Source: Celeribacter neptunius
Lineage (GTDB): Bacteria > Pseudomonadota > Alphaproteobacteria > Rhodobacterales > Rhodobacteraceae
DNA: 64,000 nucleotides
Direction of reading: 5' to 3'
Assembly (NCBI RefSeq): GCF_900113955.1
Contig: NZ_FORH01000005.1
Span: 273,278-337,277 of the forward strand
Shown: one piece after another, positions 8,638 to 18,600 of the stretch
Position numbering within the stretch: position 1 is the first letter of the stretch
How the letters are laid out: the number at the start of each line of letters is the position of its first letter
Position numbers and translations under genes: made by a program
The notes under the pieces: generated by a model
The model's input: only the letters and a program-made list of their open reading frames with translations
What the model was told of the DNA's origin: nothing
Databases searched by the model: none

Positions 8638-9587
8638 GTGTTCACCCTTTTCCGTTTTGTGTACCAAAGCTGGGCAAGGCCACACATCGTGGTGACAACA
8701 AAGATCAAGGATCCGATTGCCGCAGCGTAGCCCATGTCATTTTGTGTAAAACCCATCTCGTAAAGCCACGTCCCAAGCACCTGAGAGGAATTGTTCGGAC
8801 CGCCGCCCGTCATGACCATGATCTCGTTGAACACCTGAAATGCACCGGTGATCGTGACAATGATCATCATACCAGTCATCTCACGGGTCATCGGTAGAGT
8901 GATCGACCAGAGTTGACGTAGGGCCCCGGCGCCGTCCATGCGGGCGGCGTCATAGAGTTCTTTTGGAATTTTTTGGATTGCGATGGTAAACAGTAGGGCG
9001 GAGTAGCCAAATCCTTGCCATTGGCTCATCCCGATGATCGCATAAATCGCGGTATCTTCATCGCCCAACCACGCCTTTGCGTAGGCCCCGAGGCCAAGTA
9101 TTTTCATGACCTCTTCCAACAGGCCAATATCGGGCTGATAGATGAAGTAAAACAGAAGCCCCGTTACGGTCGTAGATATCGCGGATGGAACGAAATAAAC
9201 TGCACGCCAAAAATTCCGCATTTTTCTGGAGGATAGATCCTCGATGATCGCCGCGACGATGAAGGCGCCGAAGACCTGAAAAACAATGGAGATTATTGCA
9301 TACAGGAGGTTATTCCTTAGCGCGCTCCAGACAACCTTATCCGAGAAAAGGCGTGTGTAATTTTCAAGCCCGACGTTTTCGACTTCACCCGTAAAGATGT
9401 CCTGCATTGTCGTACTGACACGAAAGTTCTCGATAATCGGATAATAGACGAACCAACCCACGATAATGAATGCCGGTAGCACCCACCGCCATTCAAGCAT
9501 CATTGCGGCAAGATGTTTGTATCGTGAGTAAGGCGTGGAGCCAGCATAGCTGGCCCCACTCGTCTCATGAACATTCAACCAAGCCAT
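8634..9587 (-). CDS. Sugar ABC transporter permease (MalF type)
   Basis: This 317-residue inner-membrane permease has membrane segments from about residue 35 onward and a conserved EAA-type loop (YDAARMDGAGALRQLWSITL). It starts 5 bases after the binding-protein stop and overlaps the second permease. It is the larger of the two channel subunits, as usual for CUT1 sugar importers. Confidence 0.88.
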   Translation of the reverse strand: MAWLNVHETSGASYAGSTPYSRYKHLAAMMLEWRWVLPAFIIVGWFVYYPIIENFRVSTTMQDIFTGEVENVGLENYTRLFSDKVVWSALRNNLLYAIISIVFQVFGAFIVAAIIEDLSSRKMRNFWRAVYFVPSAISTTVTGLLFYFIYQPDIGLLEEVMKILGLGAYAKAWLGDEDTAIYAIIGMSQWQGFGYSALLFTIAIQKIPKELYDAARMDGAGALRQLWSITLPMTREMTGMMIIVTITGAFQVFNEIMVMTGGGPNNSSQVLGTWLYEMGFTQNDMGYAAAIGSLIFVVTTMCGLAQLWYTKRKRVNT

Positions 9588-9592
9588 TCCAA

Positions 9593-10903
9593 TTAGTTCC
9601 GGATGGAATGGGCAGTAGTGCGAACATCAGCCACAACGTCTTCGGCCGATTTTGTCCCACCAACGAATGCCTGAAAAGAGGACAGCCATTCTGATGCCAC
9701 ACGAGGATGATTGACCGTGTCCAGCCACTGGATCAAGTAGGACGCTTCAGCAATATCATCGAGCCCTTCAACCACGGACGGGTTCATGTTTTCGGAATCA
9801 GCTCCACCTTGAACTGCCGGCGGTTGACCAAAAGGTGGTGCAGAAAGGATTCGTGCATTTTCCGGTTTCGTGACGAATTTCATGAAATCGATGGCAAGCG
9901 GGATATTCTCCGATGCAGAGGAAATCATGTATCCTTCGGGGGCACCTTCCAGTGCCATGTGATCCCCTGCAGCATCTTCCGCAGGAGGTAGAACAAAGAA
10001 ACCGAAATCATCAGGCGTCAATTTTGTGGTCGGTTTTGCTGAGGAATCGAACTCGATAATCTCCTGATAATACATTGCCGACACACCATCGCTGAACTGT
10101 TGGATCGCTGTTTTGTAGGAGATGGCGTTTACATCGGCACCAATCGTGCAGGCGTCTTGAAACTCACGAAATTGGTTAAGGGCAGCTACATAGCCCGGGT
10201 CGTCGAATGTTGCAGTGGCCGGATCATAATCGGCCTCGAGAACAGTCTGGGGCACGTTGTAAGCAAGAAGCTGACCGAGATAATGCAAGCCAGCCCATGG
10301 CTCCTTGTTGCCGAAAGAAACAGGCAAGTATCCTGCAGCATCAATGGTTTTACAGGCTTCAATGAGTTCGGCATGTGATTTCGGAACATCAATGCCCAGT
10401 TCATCAAAAATCGGTTTGCTGTAGCCCATGAACTTGGCATCGAGATAGAGCGGTATGCCGTAGTATTTGTCGTTATACATAAAGGCGCTGACCGCAGCCG
10501 GGGCAAATGTCTTCCCCCAGTCCGTGTCTGGTCCAATGACCGGGCTAAGGTCTACGGCCCGATCACCCCGAACGAAGTTCCCGCCCCAAGTCCCCGTCCA
10601 GGAAAAGAAGATGTCAGGAAGCGAATTCGAAGCCACCAGCGTTTTGGTTTTCCCTTTAACACTGTCGTCATCTTCCTGAATCAAGCTGATGCTGACATCA
10701 GGGTGCAACGCTTCGTATTTCTTAGCCATTTCAATGAAATAGGGCTGTAGGCGCTGCATTCCGAACTTAGTCAGAATGCTGAGCTCTCCAGAATATTCGA
10801 CGGTTGCATTCGGATCAGCCATTTCGGCTTGTGCTGCCATGGGAGGCAACGATGCACATCCGAAGATCAGCGCCAGAGCAGTTGTCTTTGAAAACACTTC
10901 CAT
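9593..10903 (-). CDS. Periplasmic sugar-binding protein of an ABC transporter
   Basis: This 436-residue family 1 solute-binding protein (MalE-like) has a signal peptide ending about residue 26 (cleavage after MAAQA). A mature two-lobe body follows, with aromatic-rich stretches such as FFSWTGTWGGNF typical of sugar binding. AAGGAG sits ideally before its ATG. It follows the FrlB-like gene by 39 bases and precedes the permeases. The operon points to an Amadori-type sugar amine as the cargo, which the sequence alone does not prove. Confidence 0.88.
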   Translation of the reverse strand: MEVFSKTTALALIFGCASLPPMAAQAEMADPNATVEYSGELSILTKFGMQRLQPYFIEMAKKYEALHPDVSISLIQEDDDSVKGKTKTLVASNSLPDIFFSWTGTWGGNFVRGDRAVDLSPVIGPDTDWGKTFAPAAVSAFMYNDKYYGIPLYLDAKFMGYSKPIFDELGIDVPKSHAELIEACKTIDAAGYLPVSFGNKEPWAGLHYLGQLLAYNVPQTVLEADYDPATATFDDPGYVAALNQFREFQDACTIGADVNAISYKTAIQQFSDGVSAMYYQEIIEFDSSAKPTTKLTPDDFGFFVLPPAEDAAGDHMALEGAPEGYMISSASENIPLAIDFMKFVTKPENARILSAPPFGQPPAVQGGADSENMNPSVVEGLDDIAEASYLIQWLDTVNHPRVASEWLSSFQAFVGGTKSAEDVVADVRTTAHSIRN

Positions 10904-10942
10904 TTTCTTCTCCTTTTCCTGTTGGTGACACGCTTTTAGTTT

Positions 10943-11989
10943 TTAGTATTCAACGCGTTTGTAGTAGCGACGGGTCGTCAGTGGATGGTCTCGCAGCACT
11001 TCCAGATGCGCGCTCAGTCGTTCCAGCAAGGTTGCAAGGATGACAGGCGAGATCATGGCTCGAATGCTGTTAGAAATCCCCGGCAGATCCACAGATGCCG
11101 CATCCAGAACATGCAGCTTATCGGTGTAACGTTTTGCGAAGGCTTCGACACGGTCGCCGAGAGGTCGGAATTCGTCCTCCCCTTTGAACAGGAAGAGGCT
11201 TACACCGGGTTCCAGCAACTCTAGCGTGCCATGGAAGAAATCTGCGCCATGAACAGGTCGCGTCCTGATCCACTGCATCTCTTCGAGAATGCACATGCCG
11301 TAATAATGGGCTTCTGGCCATACAGAACCCGCACCTGTGAAAATGTGATATTTTTCATTCTGAATTTCATCGGCAAGCCTTGCGGCCTCGGCCTCATATG
11401 CTGCCTTCGCATCGGCTAGGAGCTCAGGGAGTTTAGCGAATTCATCAACGATCTCGTCGTAATTCGAAATTGCCCCCGTCTCAGCTAGCAACGCAAGAAC
11501 AAGCGTCATCGTCTGCAGATAGAACGATTCAGACGATGTATCATCCTCGGCAAAATTCGTGTAGGTTTTATCGGCCTGCTTTGCGAGAGGCGTATTTGCA
11601 TGCCCAGTGAGGCTGAGGGTTTTGACTTCTCGCGATTTAAGAAATTCCAAAAGTGCAACACTTTCCTTTGTCGTCCCGGAAAGTGACGGCAGGATCACCA
11701 GTGCCTTTTCATCAAGCCCGTACGGCGGATCAATAACGACCTGCGCTGGATAGCAGGCCTCAACGGGAAAATTGCTGTACTTTTTTGCCAGATCGATGGC
11801 GGGTTGTGTCAAAAGCTGCACGCCCCCGGTCCCCATGAAGTAGATGCGTTCAACACCGTCTTCCAGGAACTCTTTCATCATCGAACGCGCTGTTTCAGAA
11901 ATCGCTGCAGCGCCTGCCTGAATTTTTACAAACCGGTCGCGATCAAAATTCAGCATTTTAGTGCTCTTGGTTTCCACACTTACATTCAC
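10943..11989 (-). CDS. SIS-domain deglycase, FrlB-like (fructosamine-6-phosphate deglycase)
   Basis: This 348-residue double-SIS protein is related to FrlB and to glucosamine-6-phosphate synthase isomerase domains. The FrlB signature is clear: EEMQWIRTRPVHGADFFHG near residue 240 and a terminal PLTTRRYYKRVEY that closely parallels the C-terminus of E. coli FrlB. The family cleaves a 6-phosphorylated Amadori product to glucose 6-phosphate and free amine. The start is a GTG with AAAGGAG eight bases upstream; no in-frame ATG has a better site. It is the first structural gene after the LacI operators. Confidence 0.8.
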   Translation of the reverse strand: MNVSVETKSTKMLNFDRDRFVKIQAGAAAISETARSMMKEFLEDGVERIYFMGTGGVQLLTQPAIDLAKKYSNFPVEACYPAQVVIDPPYGLDEKALVILPSLSGTTKESVALLEFLKSREVKTLSLTGHANTPLAKQADKTYTNFAEDDTSSESFYLQTMTLVLALLAETGAISNYDEIVDEFAKLPELLADAKAAYEAEAARLADEIQNEKYHIFTGAGSVWPEAHYYGMCILEEMQWIRTRPVHGADFFHGTLELLEPGVSLFLFKGEDEFRPLGDRVEAFAKRYTDKLHVLDAASVDLPGISNSIRAMISPVILATLLERLSAHLEVLRDHPLTTRRYYKRVEY

Positions 11990-12043
11990 TTCTTTGTCTC
12001 CTTTTTGCCGCGAAACGCAGAAAATATCGCGGCACGTGTTTTT

Positions 12044-12059
12044 GTGGGATCGATCTCAC
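12044..12059. promoter_or_regulatory. LacI-type operator, proximal copy
   Basis: GTGGGATCGATCTCAC is a 16-bp palindrome with one mismatched pair and a central CG, typical of LacI/GalR operators. It lies 55 bases before the start of the FrlB-like gene. A perfect copy lies 58 bp upstream, centre to centre. The LacI gene next door is the obvious binder (inference). Confidence 0.75.
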
Positions 12060-12075
12060 ATTTCGTCCAAAAGAA

Positions 12076-12092
12076 AAGGGGAATATCCCCTT
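12076..12092 (-). terminator. Hairpin terminator or attenuator between lacI and the catabolic operon
   Basis: On the minus strand AAGGGGA and TCCCCTT form a 7-bp stem with a 3-base loop, followed by a TTCTTTT run. It sits downstream of lacI and between the two operators. It would stop lacI transcripts, or act as an attenuator if the operon promoter lies upstream of it. Confidence 0.6.
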
Positions 12093-12101
12093 GAGCAAGA
12101 A

Positions 12102-12117
12102 GTGAGATCGATCTCAC
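12102..12117. promoter_or_regulatory. LacI-type operator, perfect palindrome
   Basis: GTGAGATCGATCTCAC is a perfect 16-bp palindrome between lacI and the FrlB-like gene. With the copy at 12044-12059 it forms a two-site arrangement suited to a tetrameric or looping LacI repressor. Confidence 0.8.
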
Positions 12118-12192
12118 ACCCATGAAGCCATATTAAAAAATACCTGACAAGACTAAAATGTGCGGGGTACCCACGGAACTTCCGACGCCGTT

Positions 12193-13206
12193 TTAAATGT
12201 TCAAGACGGATCCGCGGACGATTAACTGCGTTGGAAACTGAATGGATTTCACGGGCGCCTGACTGCCCGCAATGCGCTCCATAATCATCTTAATTGCAAG
12301 CGGACCTATCTTATCAACCGGTTGGGATAAAACAGTAATTTGGGGATCTGAAAAGGTTGCCATATCGAAGTCATCAAAGCCAATGATCGAAACTTCATGA
12401 GGAATTTTAACGCCGAGTGTGCGCAGCGCAAGGAGTGCGCCTTTGGTCATCAAGCTATCAGTTGTGAAGATCGCAGTTGGTTTGTTTTCCTGATGAAAAA
12501 GTCTAATTGTTGCATCAATTGCATGCGAAATAGTCGATTTTGATTCGACAACAAGCGTTTCATCAAAGCTGATCGACCTATTCTTCAAGGCCAGCCGGTA
12601 CCCGGCCAAGCGGTCACGCGTTGAGGCGATGCGAGAATCATCGTGGATGACAGCGATACGCCGATGCCCATGCTCGATCAGAAACTCGACGGCCTCCTCC
12701 GCACCCTGCTGGTTATTTACGGTGATATTGTCGCAGAGCAGACCTTCCGGAACGCGGTCGATCACGACGAGTGGGTATTTATCCTCGATCAGTTTGGACA
12801 GCTGTGGAGTTTTCTCATTGCTAGCTGGCGCAACAATTATGCCTTTTACATTAAGTGCCAGAATATTGGTCAGCACCTGCTGTTCGAGTTCCACATCCTC
12901 CTGATTGGAGGCAATAATCAGATTGGACTGATAGGCTCTCAATTCTGTTTCGAGGTCATGAGCGATTTGGCTGAAGAAAGGGTTTAAAATATCTCCAGGC
13001 ACGAAAGCAATCAGAGGTAGCTCCCCTTGCCGAAGTGCCTGCGCAATACGGTTACCACGATAGCCAAGCTTACCAGCAGCCACACGCACGCGTTCCGCAG
13101 CTTCTTTCCCGACATATCCATACCCGTTCAACGCCCGTGCAGCTGTCGCCCGCGATACGTTTGCCGCTGCGGCAACATCTTTCAGGGTAACAGATTTCGA
13201 GCTCAT
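12193..13206 (-). CDS. LacI-family transcriptional repressor
   Basis: This 337-residue regulator has an N-terminal LacI HTH (VTLKDVAAAANVSRATAARAL, about residues 6-26) with the hinge helix region near residues 50-60. A periplasmic-binding-protein-like sugar-sensing core follows to the end. It lies directly upstream of, and co-oriented with, the Amadori operon, and two palindromes of LacI type lie in between. It probably represses the operon until the sugar amine or a phosphorylated intermediate binds. Confidence 0.88.
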   Translation of the reverse strand: MSSKSVTLKDVAAAANVSRATAARALNGYGYVGKEAAERVRVAAGKLGYRGNRIAQALRQGELPLIAFVPGDILNPFFSQIAHDLETELRAYQSNLIIASNQEDVELEQQVLTNILALNVKGIIVAPASNEKTPQLSKLIEDKYPLVVIDRVPEGLLCDNITVNNQQGAEEAVEFLIEHGHRRIAVIHDDSRIASTRDRLAGYRLALKNRSISFDETLVVESKSTISHAIDATIRLFHQENKPTAIFTTDSLMTKGALLALRTLGVKIPHEVSIIGFDDFDMATFSDPQITVLSQPVDKIGPLAIKMIMERIAGSQAPVKSIQFPTQLIVRGSVLNI

Positions 13207-13375
13207 ATCGTCGCTACATCACCTTAGAACAAATGTAAGTGTTACTTATCGCAAGATACTTGGCATGGCAAAATATACTGTTCAGGTTTTGGTTCACCAA
13301 GGCGTTTCGCATTGCAAACTATTGAACAGCGAAGATCCCCCTCATATCGCTGTACTAACATGTGGCCGGAACATT

Positions 13376-13942
13376 TCAGATCTCCCTCGCATTGTGCTCG
13401 ACATCGATCCAGTGTTTGTTCACGGGAAGGGTTTTGGCACGTCGGACGAAATCTTCGAAGCGAACTGGCATGAAGTCCCAGACATCGACGCCCACGTTGA
13501 CGCTGTTGCGCGACCCTTTCCATTGCCCATGGACGTGCCCGAAGATTTGAAGAGCACCACGCCGGGCGCGGTTCCAGGTGATCATGGGGTAATGGCACAG
13601 AGTATGCGCTAGGTTGTCGGAGCCATCCTTGACCTCCGCCAGGTGCGAAATGCTATCCCATGGCAAAGCCAAAGTCGGTTCCAGATCGTGATTACCGATC
13701 ACCAAGTGCTTACGCCCGCCCGGAAGCTGCCCGAAGATAGCTTCAAGATAGCTTGCCTCTTTGGCTTTGGGGCCAAAAGCAAAGTCACCAATGATCCAGA
13801 GGTCATCCTCTGGACGAACCTTGGACCACAGGTTCTCGATCATCACCGTGTCCATGTGACCGGCATTGCGAAAGGGCCTCCCGCAAAGCGAGATGACCTT
13901 GTCATGTCCGAAATGGGTGTCCGCCGTATACCAGTTGGTCAT
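13376..13942 (-). CDS. Calcineurin-like metallophosphoesterase
   Basis: This 188-residue enzyme shows the full metal-binding set of the family: D8/H10 (ADTHFGH), D53 (IGDFAFG), N84-H85 (IGNHD), H117 (CHYPM) and H136/H138 (FGHVHG). Such short stand-alone phosphoesterases act on phosphomono- or diesters, and homologues are common on mobile elements and phages. It is 169 bp upstream of lacI on the same strand but faces its own promoter region. Its role on this island is unknown. Confidence 0.85.
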   Translation of the reverse strand: MTNWYTADTHFGHDKVISLCGRPFRNAGHMDTVMIENLWSKVRPEDDLWIIGDFAFGPKAKEASYLEAIFGQLPGGRKHLVIGNHDLEPTLALPWDSISHLAEVKDGSDNLAHTLCHYPMITWNRARRGALQIFGHVHGQWKGSRNSVNVGVDVWDFMPVRFEDFVRRAKTLPVNKHWIDVEHNAREI

Positions 13943-14125
13943 GTCCTTGTCTCCGTCAAGCCTGATGGCGGCGGCGTCGGAGGTGTTGCGGTGATGTCAG
14001 ATCATCTATCGGCGAACAGCTCGAAGCCGCCCGCCGTTTCGCGGGCGCTAAATCAGGGTGATATGTGCGCGTGCTGTGATCATGTGGGCTTCATAGCGCA
14101 GATGGAGAGATTTGGCCATCCACGA

Positions 14126-14974
14126 CTACAGGTCCATATCTGAGGCTTCGACTGTCTTGCCGGTTAGGGCTTCGACGATCTGACGATCCAGCTCTGCCAT
14201 GTGCTGACGGCCAAGTTCGTAATCCACCAGTGAAAAGCCGATGGAGGTCATGCCGGGATCGCCGTGATAGCTGACGGTGAATGTGGCGAGGCAGCCCGGT
14301 TTGATGAGCTTGTCGCGCGGATACTCAAAGCGATATTCGACGGTGTTGCGATAGTGACTGGCTGAGCCGCAAAGTTCGTATTCCGTGATGCTCTTGCCAC
14401 CTGAGGACGTTGTTTCCTCGTGGGTGATCGAACCAAGTGCATCAAGATCAGCGATAAAGCCCTCTGTGCTCCAAGCGTAAGAGAGAACCATTTCGCGCCC
14501 ATTGATCTCGACGCGCGAAGGCGGACCATAAGTCTCTTCGATCTGTGCCTTGAGCGCCAGCGGCTCCGGCAACTCTTCGCTTGGCTGGCGAATGCTGCGA
14601 TGGATCGCCATCGGGCGTTGCTCCATGACATCCGACGACAGCGTGGCAGTCACCTGATCCTGTGCGACCTTGGCGAGCCGCCCATTGATGCCGACATCCC
14701 CAATACGTGTGAAAAGCTGATAGGTAAACTCGAACACAGAGCCATCCGGAGATTGCACCCGCAGAACTTCGCTCTCGCTTGTTGGGGCAGCGTCGCTGCG
14801 TTCTGCGTAAACGGCCAGAACATCGTCCAGAGGATCGCCCGGTTGCAGGCCGAGGATTTCGTATGGATACGGGCGTTCGGCAGGCGCTGGCATGACCGCC
14901 AGTGAGTCCTCTGCGTGGGCTGGTAAGGTGACTAGAGCAGCAATCAGGCTCACGGGTAGATGTTTGAGGATCAT
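14126..14974 (-). CDS. Secreted hypothetical protein
   Basis: This 282-residue protein has a cleavable signal peptide (MILKHLPVSLIAALVTLPAHA), so it is predicted periplasmic or exported. The mature part has two cysteines (in YELCGSASH and KPGCLATF) that could form a disulfide. I recognise no catalytic motif or named family. It is divergent from the XRE gene at 15063, and an inverted repeat lies between them. Confidence 0.6.
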   Translation of the reverse strand: MILKHLPVSLIAALVTLPAHAEDSLAVMPAPAERPYPYEILGLQPGDPLDDVLAVYAERSDAAPTSESEVLRVQSPDGSVFEFTYQLFTRIGDVGINGRLAKVAQDQVTATLSSDVMEQRPMAIHRSIRQPSEELPEPLALKAQIEETYGPPSRVEINGREMVLSYAWSTEGFIADLDALGSITHEETTSSGGKSITEYELCGSASHYRNTVEYRFEYPRDKLIKPGCLATFTVSYHGDPGMTSIGFSLVDYELGRQHMAELDRQIVEALTGKTVEASDMDL

Positions 14975-15009
14975 GTGGCGGCCTTTCTATAAACGAGAAA
15001 ATCAATCAA

Positions 15010-15044
15010 TTACATATTATAGTTGATAACATTAAAGTATGTAA
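15010..15044. promoter_or_regulatory. Inverted-repeat operator in a divergent promoter
   Basis: TTACATA (15010-15016) and TATGTAA (15038-15044) are perfect 7-bp inverted repeats flanking TTGATA, within an AT-rich divergent promoter region. It is the likely binding site of the adjacent XRE protein (inference). Confidence 0.5.
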
Positions 15045-15062
15045 ACCGCGACCTTGGCGCGC

Positions 15063-15284
15063 ATGGATATGCGCAAACTGGTCGGTCGAAATTTTGCACG
15101 CCTGCGTCGGGAAAAAGGCCTGACACAGGAGCAGATTGAGGAGCGTTCAGGCCTTAGCCAGCAGTATCTGAGCGGTCTGGAACGAGGAAAGCGCAACCCT
15201 ACCGTGATCACGCTCTACGAACTTGCTCAGGCGCTTGATGTCAGCCATGTTGAGTTGGTAAAGCCAGAAAACACCGATCAATAG
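15063..15284 (+). CDS. XRE-family HTH regulator
   Basis: This 73-residue single-domain Cro/CI-type protein has its helix-turn-helix at about residues 20-40 (LTQEQIEERSGLSQQYLSGLERG), followed by NPTVITLYELAQALDV, the classic XRE fold end. The ATG at 15063 was chosen over the TTG at 15054. It probably controls its own promoter and the divergent secreted protein. It could also act on the restriction operon, as short XRE controllers often do, but the distance makes that a guess. Confidence 0.75.
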   Translation: MDMRKLVGRNFARLRREKGLTQEQIEERSGLSQQYLSGLERGKRNPTVITLYELAQALDVSHVELVKPENTDQ

Positions 15285-15323
15285 ACGCACTGTTTTGGGA
15301 TTTCAGACCACGGTAAAAAGCAG

Positions 15324-15581
15324 CTACCCGCTACGGTTGGCTAACTTCTCGGACAGTTCCAGAATAGTGTTTGTTGCGCTTTGAAAGGTTGTCGTGCCCA
15401 TGGGCCGATAGAAATCTGAGCCTCGCGCACTGGTCGCCTTTTCGATCTCAGCTATACCCAAGGCAGCGCCCAAGTTGGCCAGAATCGACTCAAGCGTTTC
15501 TCGTTGGCCTGAAGAGGTGTGCTTTGTCGATGTTGGGATGCTCCTGCCACTTGGCGGTCGCACAACAATTTTAGTCATCAT
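15324..15581 (-). CDS. Small hypothetical protein downstream of hsdR
   Basis: This 85-residue protein begins 45 bases after the hsdR stop on the same strand, with AAGG six bases before its ATG (a second ATG follows immediately). The N-terminal 25 residues are basic and polar; the remainder could form helices. No family is recognised. It may be a terminal gene of the restriction operon. Confidence 0.4.
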   Translation of the reverse strand: MMTKIVVRPPSGRSIPTSTKHTSSGQRETLESILANLGAALGIAEIEKATSARGSDFYRPMGTTTFQSATNTILELSEKLANRSG

Positions 15582-15626
15582 TTCAAACCTTAAATACTAC
15601 CACTGCGAATGCTTTTATGAAGCTGG

Positions 15627-18600
15627 TCAAGCAGCAGCTGTTTCATTGATGCTCCGAACTAATGAGACGATTTGAGCTGTTTGTGTCGGATCAAAAAGTC
15701 CATTAATGCCCATGTCGTCTAGATCAGTATATGGGCTCTCATAGAAGCTTTTGGGATCGACCACACCGTTTTCACAGAGACTGTTGATGATCAGCTCGAT
15801 AAACTCGGTTTGATTTGCCGAAAGCTGGTTGGTTGCCGCGAAATTGCTGAATACGTCTTTTGCGGCAGATCGGCTTAGACCAGTCAGAGAGCGCAGGAAT
15901 ACCCCCAGACCGCCTTCGTTCTGAAGCCCGTCTAGTATTTCCTGATCGGCAACACCTTCAGAAATCAGCATCCGTTCTAGTTCTTCAAGATCAGCAGGCG
16001 TCAGTTGTTCACCGCGCCTGATTTTCTGGATCGCTATGTGGTCTAAGTGGGCCTCTATGAACTTCCGCGTTTTCGCCTTGAACCGTACCTTATCCACACC
16101 ACTCCCAACTTCGGGCATGTCGATGGTCGTCGCTTCACCAATACTGTCCTCGAAATCCGTTATAACATTCTTTCGTTCTTTAGGCTGGATCAGTTCAGCA
16201 AGGTTTCGCAGACGCCGACGGATGTCTTCGAGGATTTCAGGCGTGATGTCCTGCCAAAACTCGTCCGTTTGGATTGCCAACACAAGCTCAAGCTCCTGTG
16301 CGACCGCCGGAACGTTGGAAAGGCCCTCCAAAGCGAAGGCAAATGACACAATCCGCCGCTGAAGGTTGGCAAAGGCGGCGTCGCCGTGAAGCAGAAGCAA
16401 CTGAGCATTGAGCACTAGAAGATCAAACTGCTTTGCTGCCAGACCGCCATCTTCGAAGGCTGTGGGAAGCCCTGCAACCTCCTCAGTCAGGGCAAGACGT
16501 GCATCGAGGTCAAGCACGTCCCATGCGTCAGCCCTTTGAAAGCGTTCGACGGATCGGCGCACTCGACGCACAATGAAGTTCTCAAGGTTCATCCCGAGAA
16601 CTTCTTGGTGCAGACGGTCCTTGATATCGCCAGCCAATGAACTCTCGTTTCCGCTTTCGACCAAGGTGTTTACCAAGTCGACACGCGAGACAAAAAGGCG
16701 TTCACCGATTGGTCGCGCTGCGGGGCCATCCGTGATTTGGGGGTTCTCATTGAAAAACTCTAAGTTTTGGCAGAAGTCAAAGATGATGAACTCTTCTTTG
16801 TCTTGCCCTGGCCCGAACAGATCCTCGCAAGTTCGGGTGCCTCTACCAACCATTTGCCAGAACTTCGTTTTAGAACGAACAATCTTGAAAAAGACAAGAT
16901 TCACGACCTCCGGCACATCAATGCCTGTGTCCAACATATCGACGGAGACCGCGATATGGGGGGCTTTCTCCGCTTCTGAGAAATCGTCGATCAACGATTG
17001 GGCATAGGTGACACTATAGTCGATGAGACGTGCAAACTGACCCATGTAATTTGGGTAATTGGCATCGAAGCGCTCGACAATGAACTTCGCATGATCGCTG
17101 TTCTTAGCGAAAATGATGGTCTTCCCAAGTCTGTCGCCTCCGGCGACTTTAATGCCGTTGGTCATTAAATGCTCAAGGACTTTGTCCACTGTATCCTTGT
17201 TGAACAGCCAGCGGTTCAAGTCAGCCGACTCCACCCGATCTGGAACCGTGCCATCATCATCCCACTCGATCGCGTCCCACTCGGCTTTTTCTTCGTCAGA
17301 AAGGCTATCGTAGTCGATACCGTCGCGTTGAAACTTCAAAGGGACCGAGATCGACCTAGGCGGCACGAGATATTCATCCGCAACCGCATCCTCTAAGTCA
17401 TAACTGTCCGTTGGTATTCCGCGTTCCAGCTCAAAGAGTGAGTATGTGTCACGGTCAATCTCTTCGCGCGGCGTCGCCGTGAGGCCGACCAAGAGTCCAT
17501 CAAAATAGTCGAAGATGGCACGGTACTTCCGATAGACAGAGCGGTGCGCTTCGTCGATCACGATCAAGTCAAAGTGGCCGGGGCCAAACTGCTTTTCACC
17601 GCCTTTGACGTCGTCGATCAGCCCCATCATCGTGGGATAGGTCGATAGAAAAATACGAGCACCAGAATGATCGTTCCTGGCCGGGTCATGCTTCTTCAGC
17701 AGGTTTGCACTTGCCGCCGTCGGAAAGTGTGTCTTGAAGGCATTATGCGCCTGTTTCACCAGGGCCACGCGATCCGCGAGGAAGAGAACACGCCGCACCC
17801 AATTCGCTCGCATGAGCTGGTCGATCAGCGCAATGACAGTTCGCGTCTTGCCGCTGCCAGTCGCCATTACAAGCAGGGCCTTCCGCTGCCGGTCTCGTTC
17901 AAAAGCCTCTCCTACCCGGCGAATGGCTCGCTGCTGGTAAAAGCGCCCAGCAATACCCTGGTCTACGGACACCCCATCTAACGATTTTCTGGTGCCTCTA
18001 CGTTGGTGGAGCAGGACGAGTTCATCCCTCTTCAGGAAGCCCGATACACGACGCGGAGGATACATCTGGTCGTCCCAGAGCCAATGTTCATAGCCGTTCG
18101 TCGTGAAAATTACCGGACGGCGCCCATACATCGCTTCAAGGCAATCGGCGTAAAGCTTGGCTTGCTGCTGCCCTATCCGGCTGTCCTTCTTGGTTCGTTT
18201 TGCTTCGACCAAGGCGAGTGGCTTGGCATCGTTTCCCCAAAGCACATAGTCGACAAGGCCTTCGCCTTTGTCATTAGGCATGCCTGATACCGGAAATTCC
18301 CGGTCGCGGTCCTGGTCGAGCGGCCACCCAGCCTCGTTCAGCAGCAGATCAATGAAAGCATCGCGCGTCGCGGCCTCATTGTAGTCGTGGTCATCTTGTA
18401 CCGCAGTGTTGGCCTGGCGAATTTCTTTGATTTCAGCCCGCACTTGCGCGAGTTCAGCCTCGAGCCTCTTTCGACCTTCCTCAGATGCGAACGCGGCGGC
18501 TTCAGCGTCCTTTAGCGCTTTGGCATGGGCGTCGTGCTTCTCTTTCAATGCCTGGATTTGTGCAACTGTGCTGGCACTAATCGTCAGGGTTTTTTCCAAC

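Noticed and set aside
13265..13612. 115-residue plus-strand frame
   Set aside because: It lies mostly antisense to the clear metallophosphoesterase gene and has no family resemblance.
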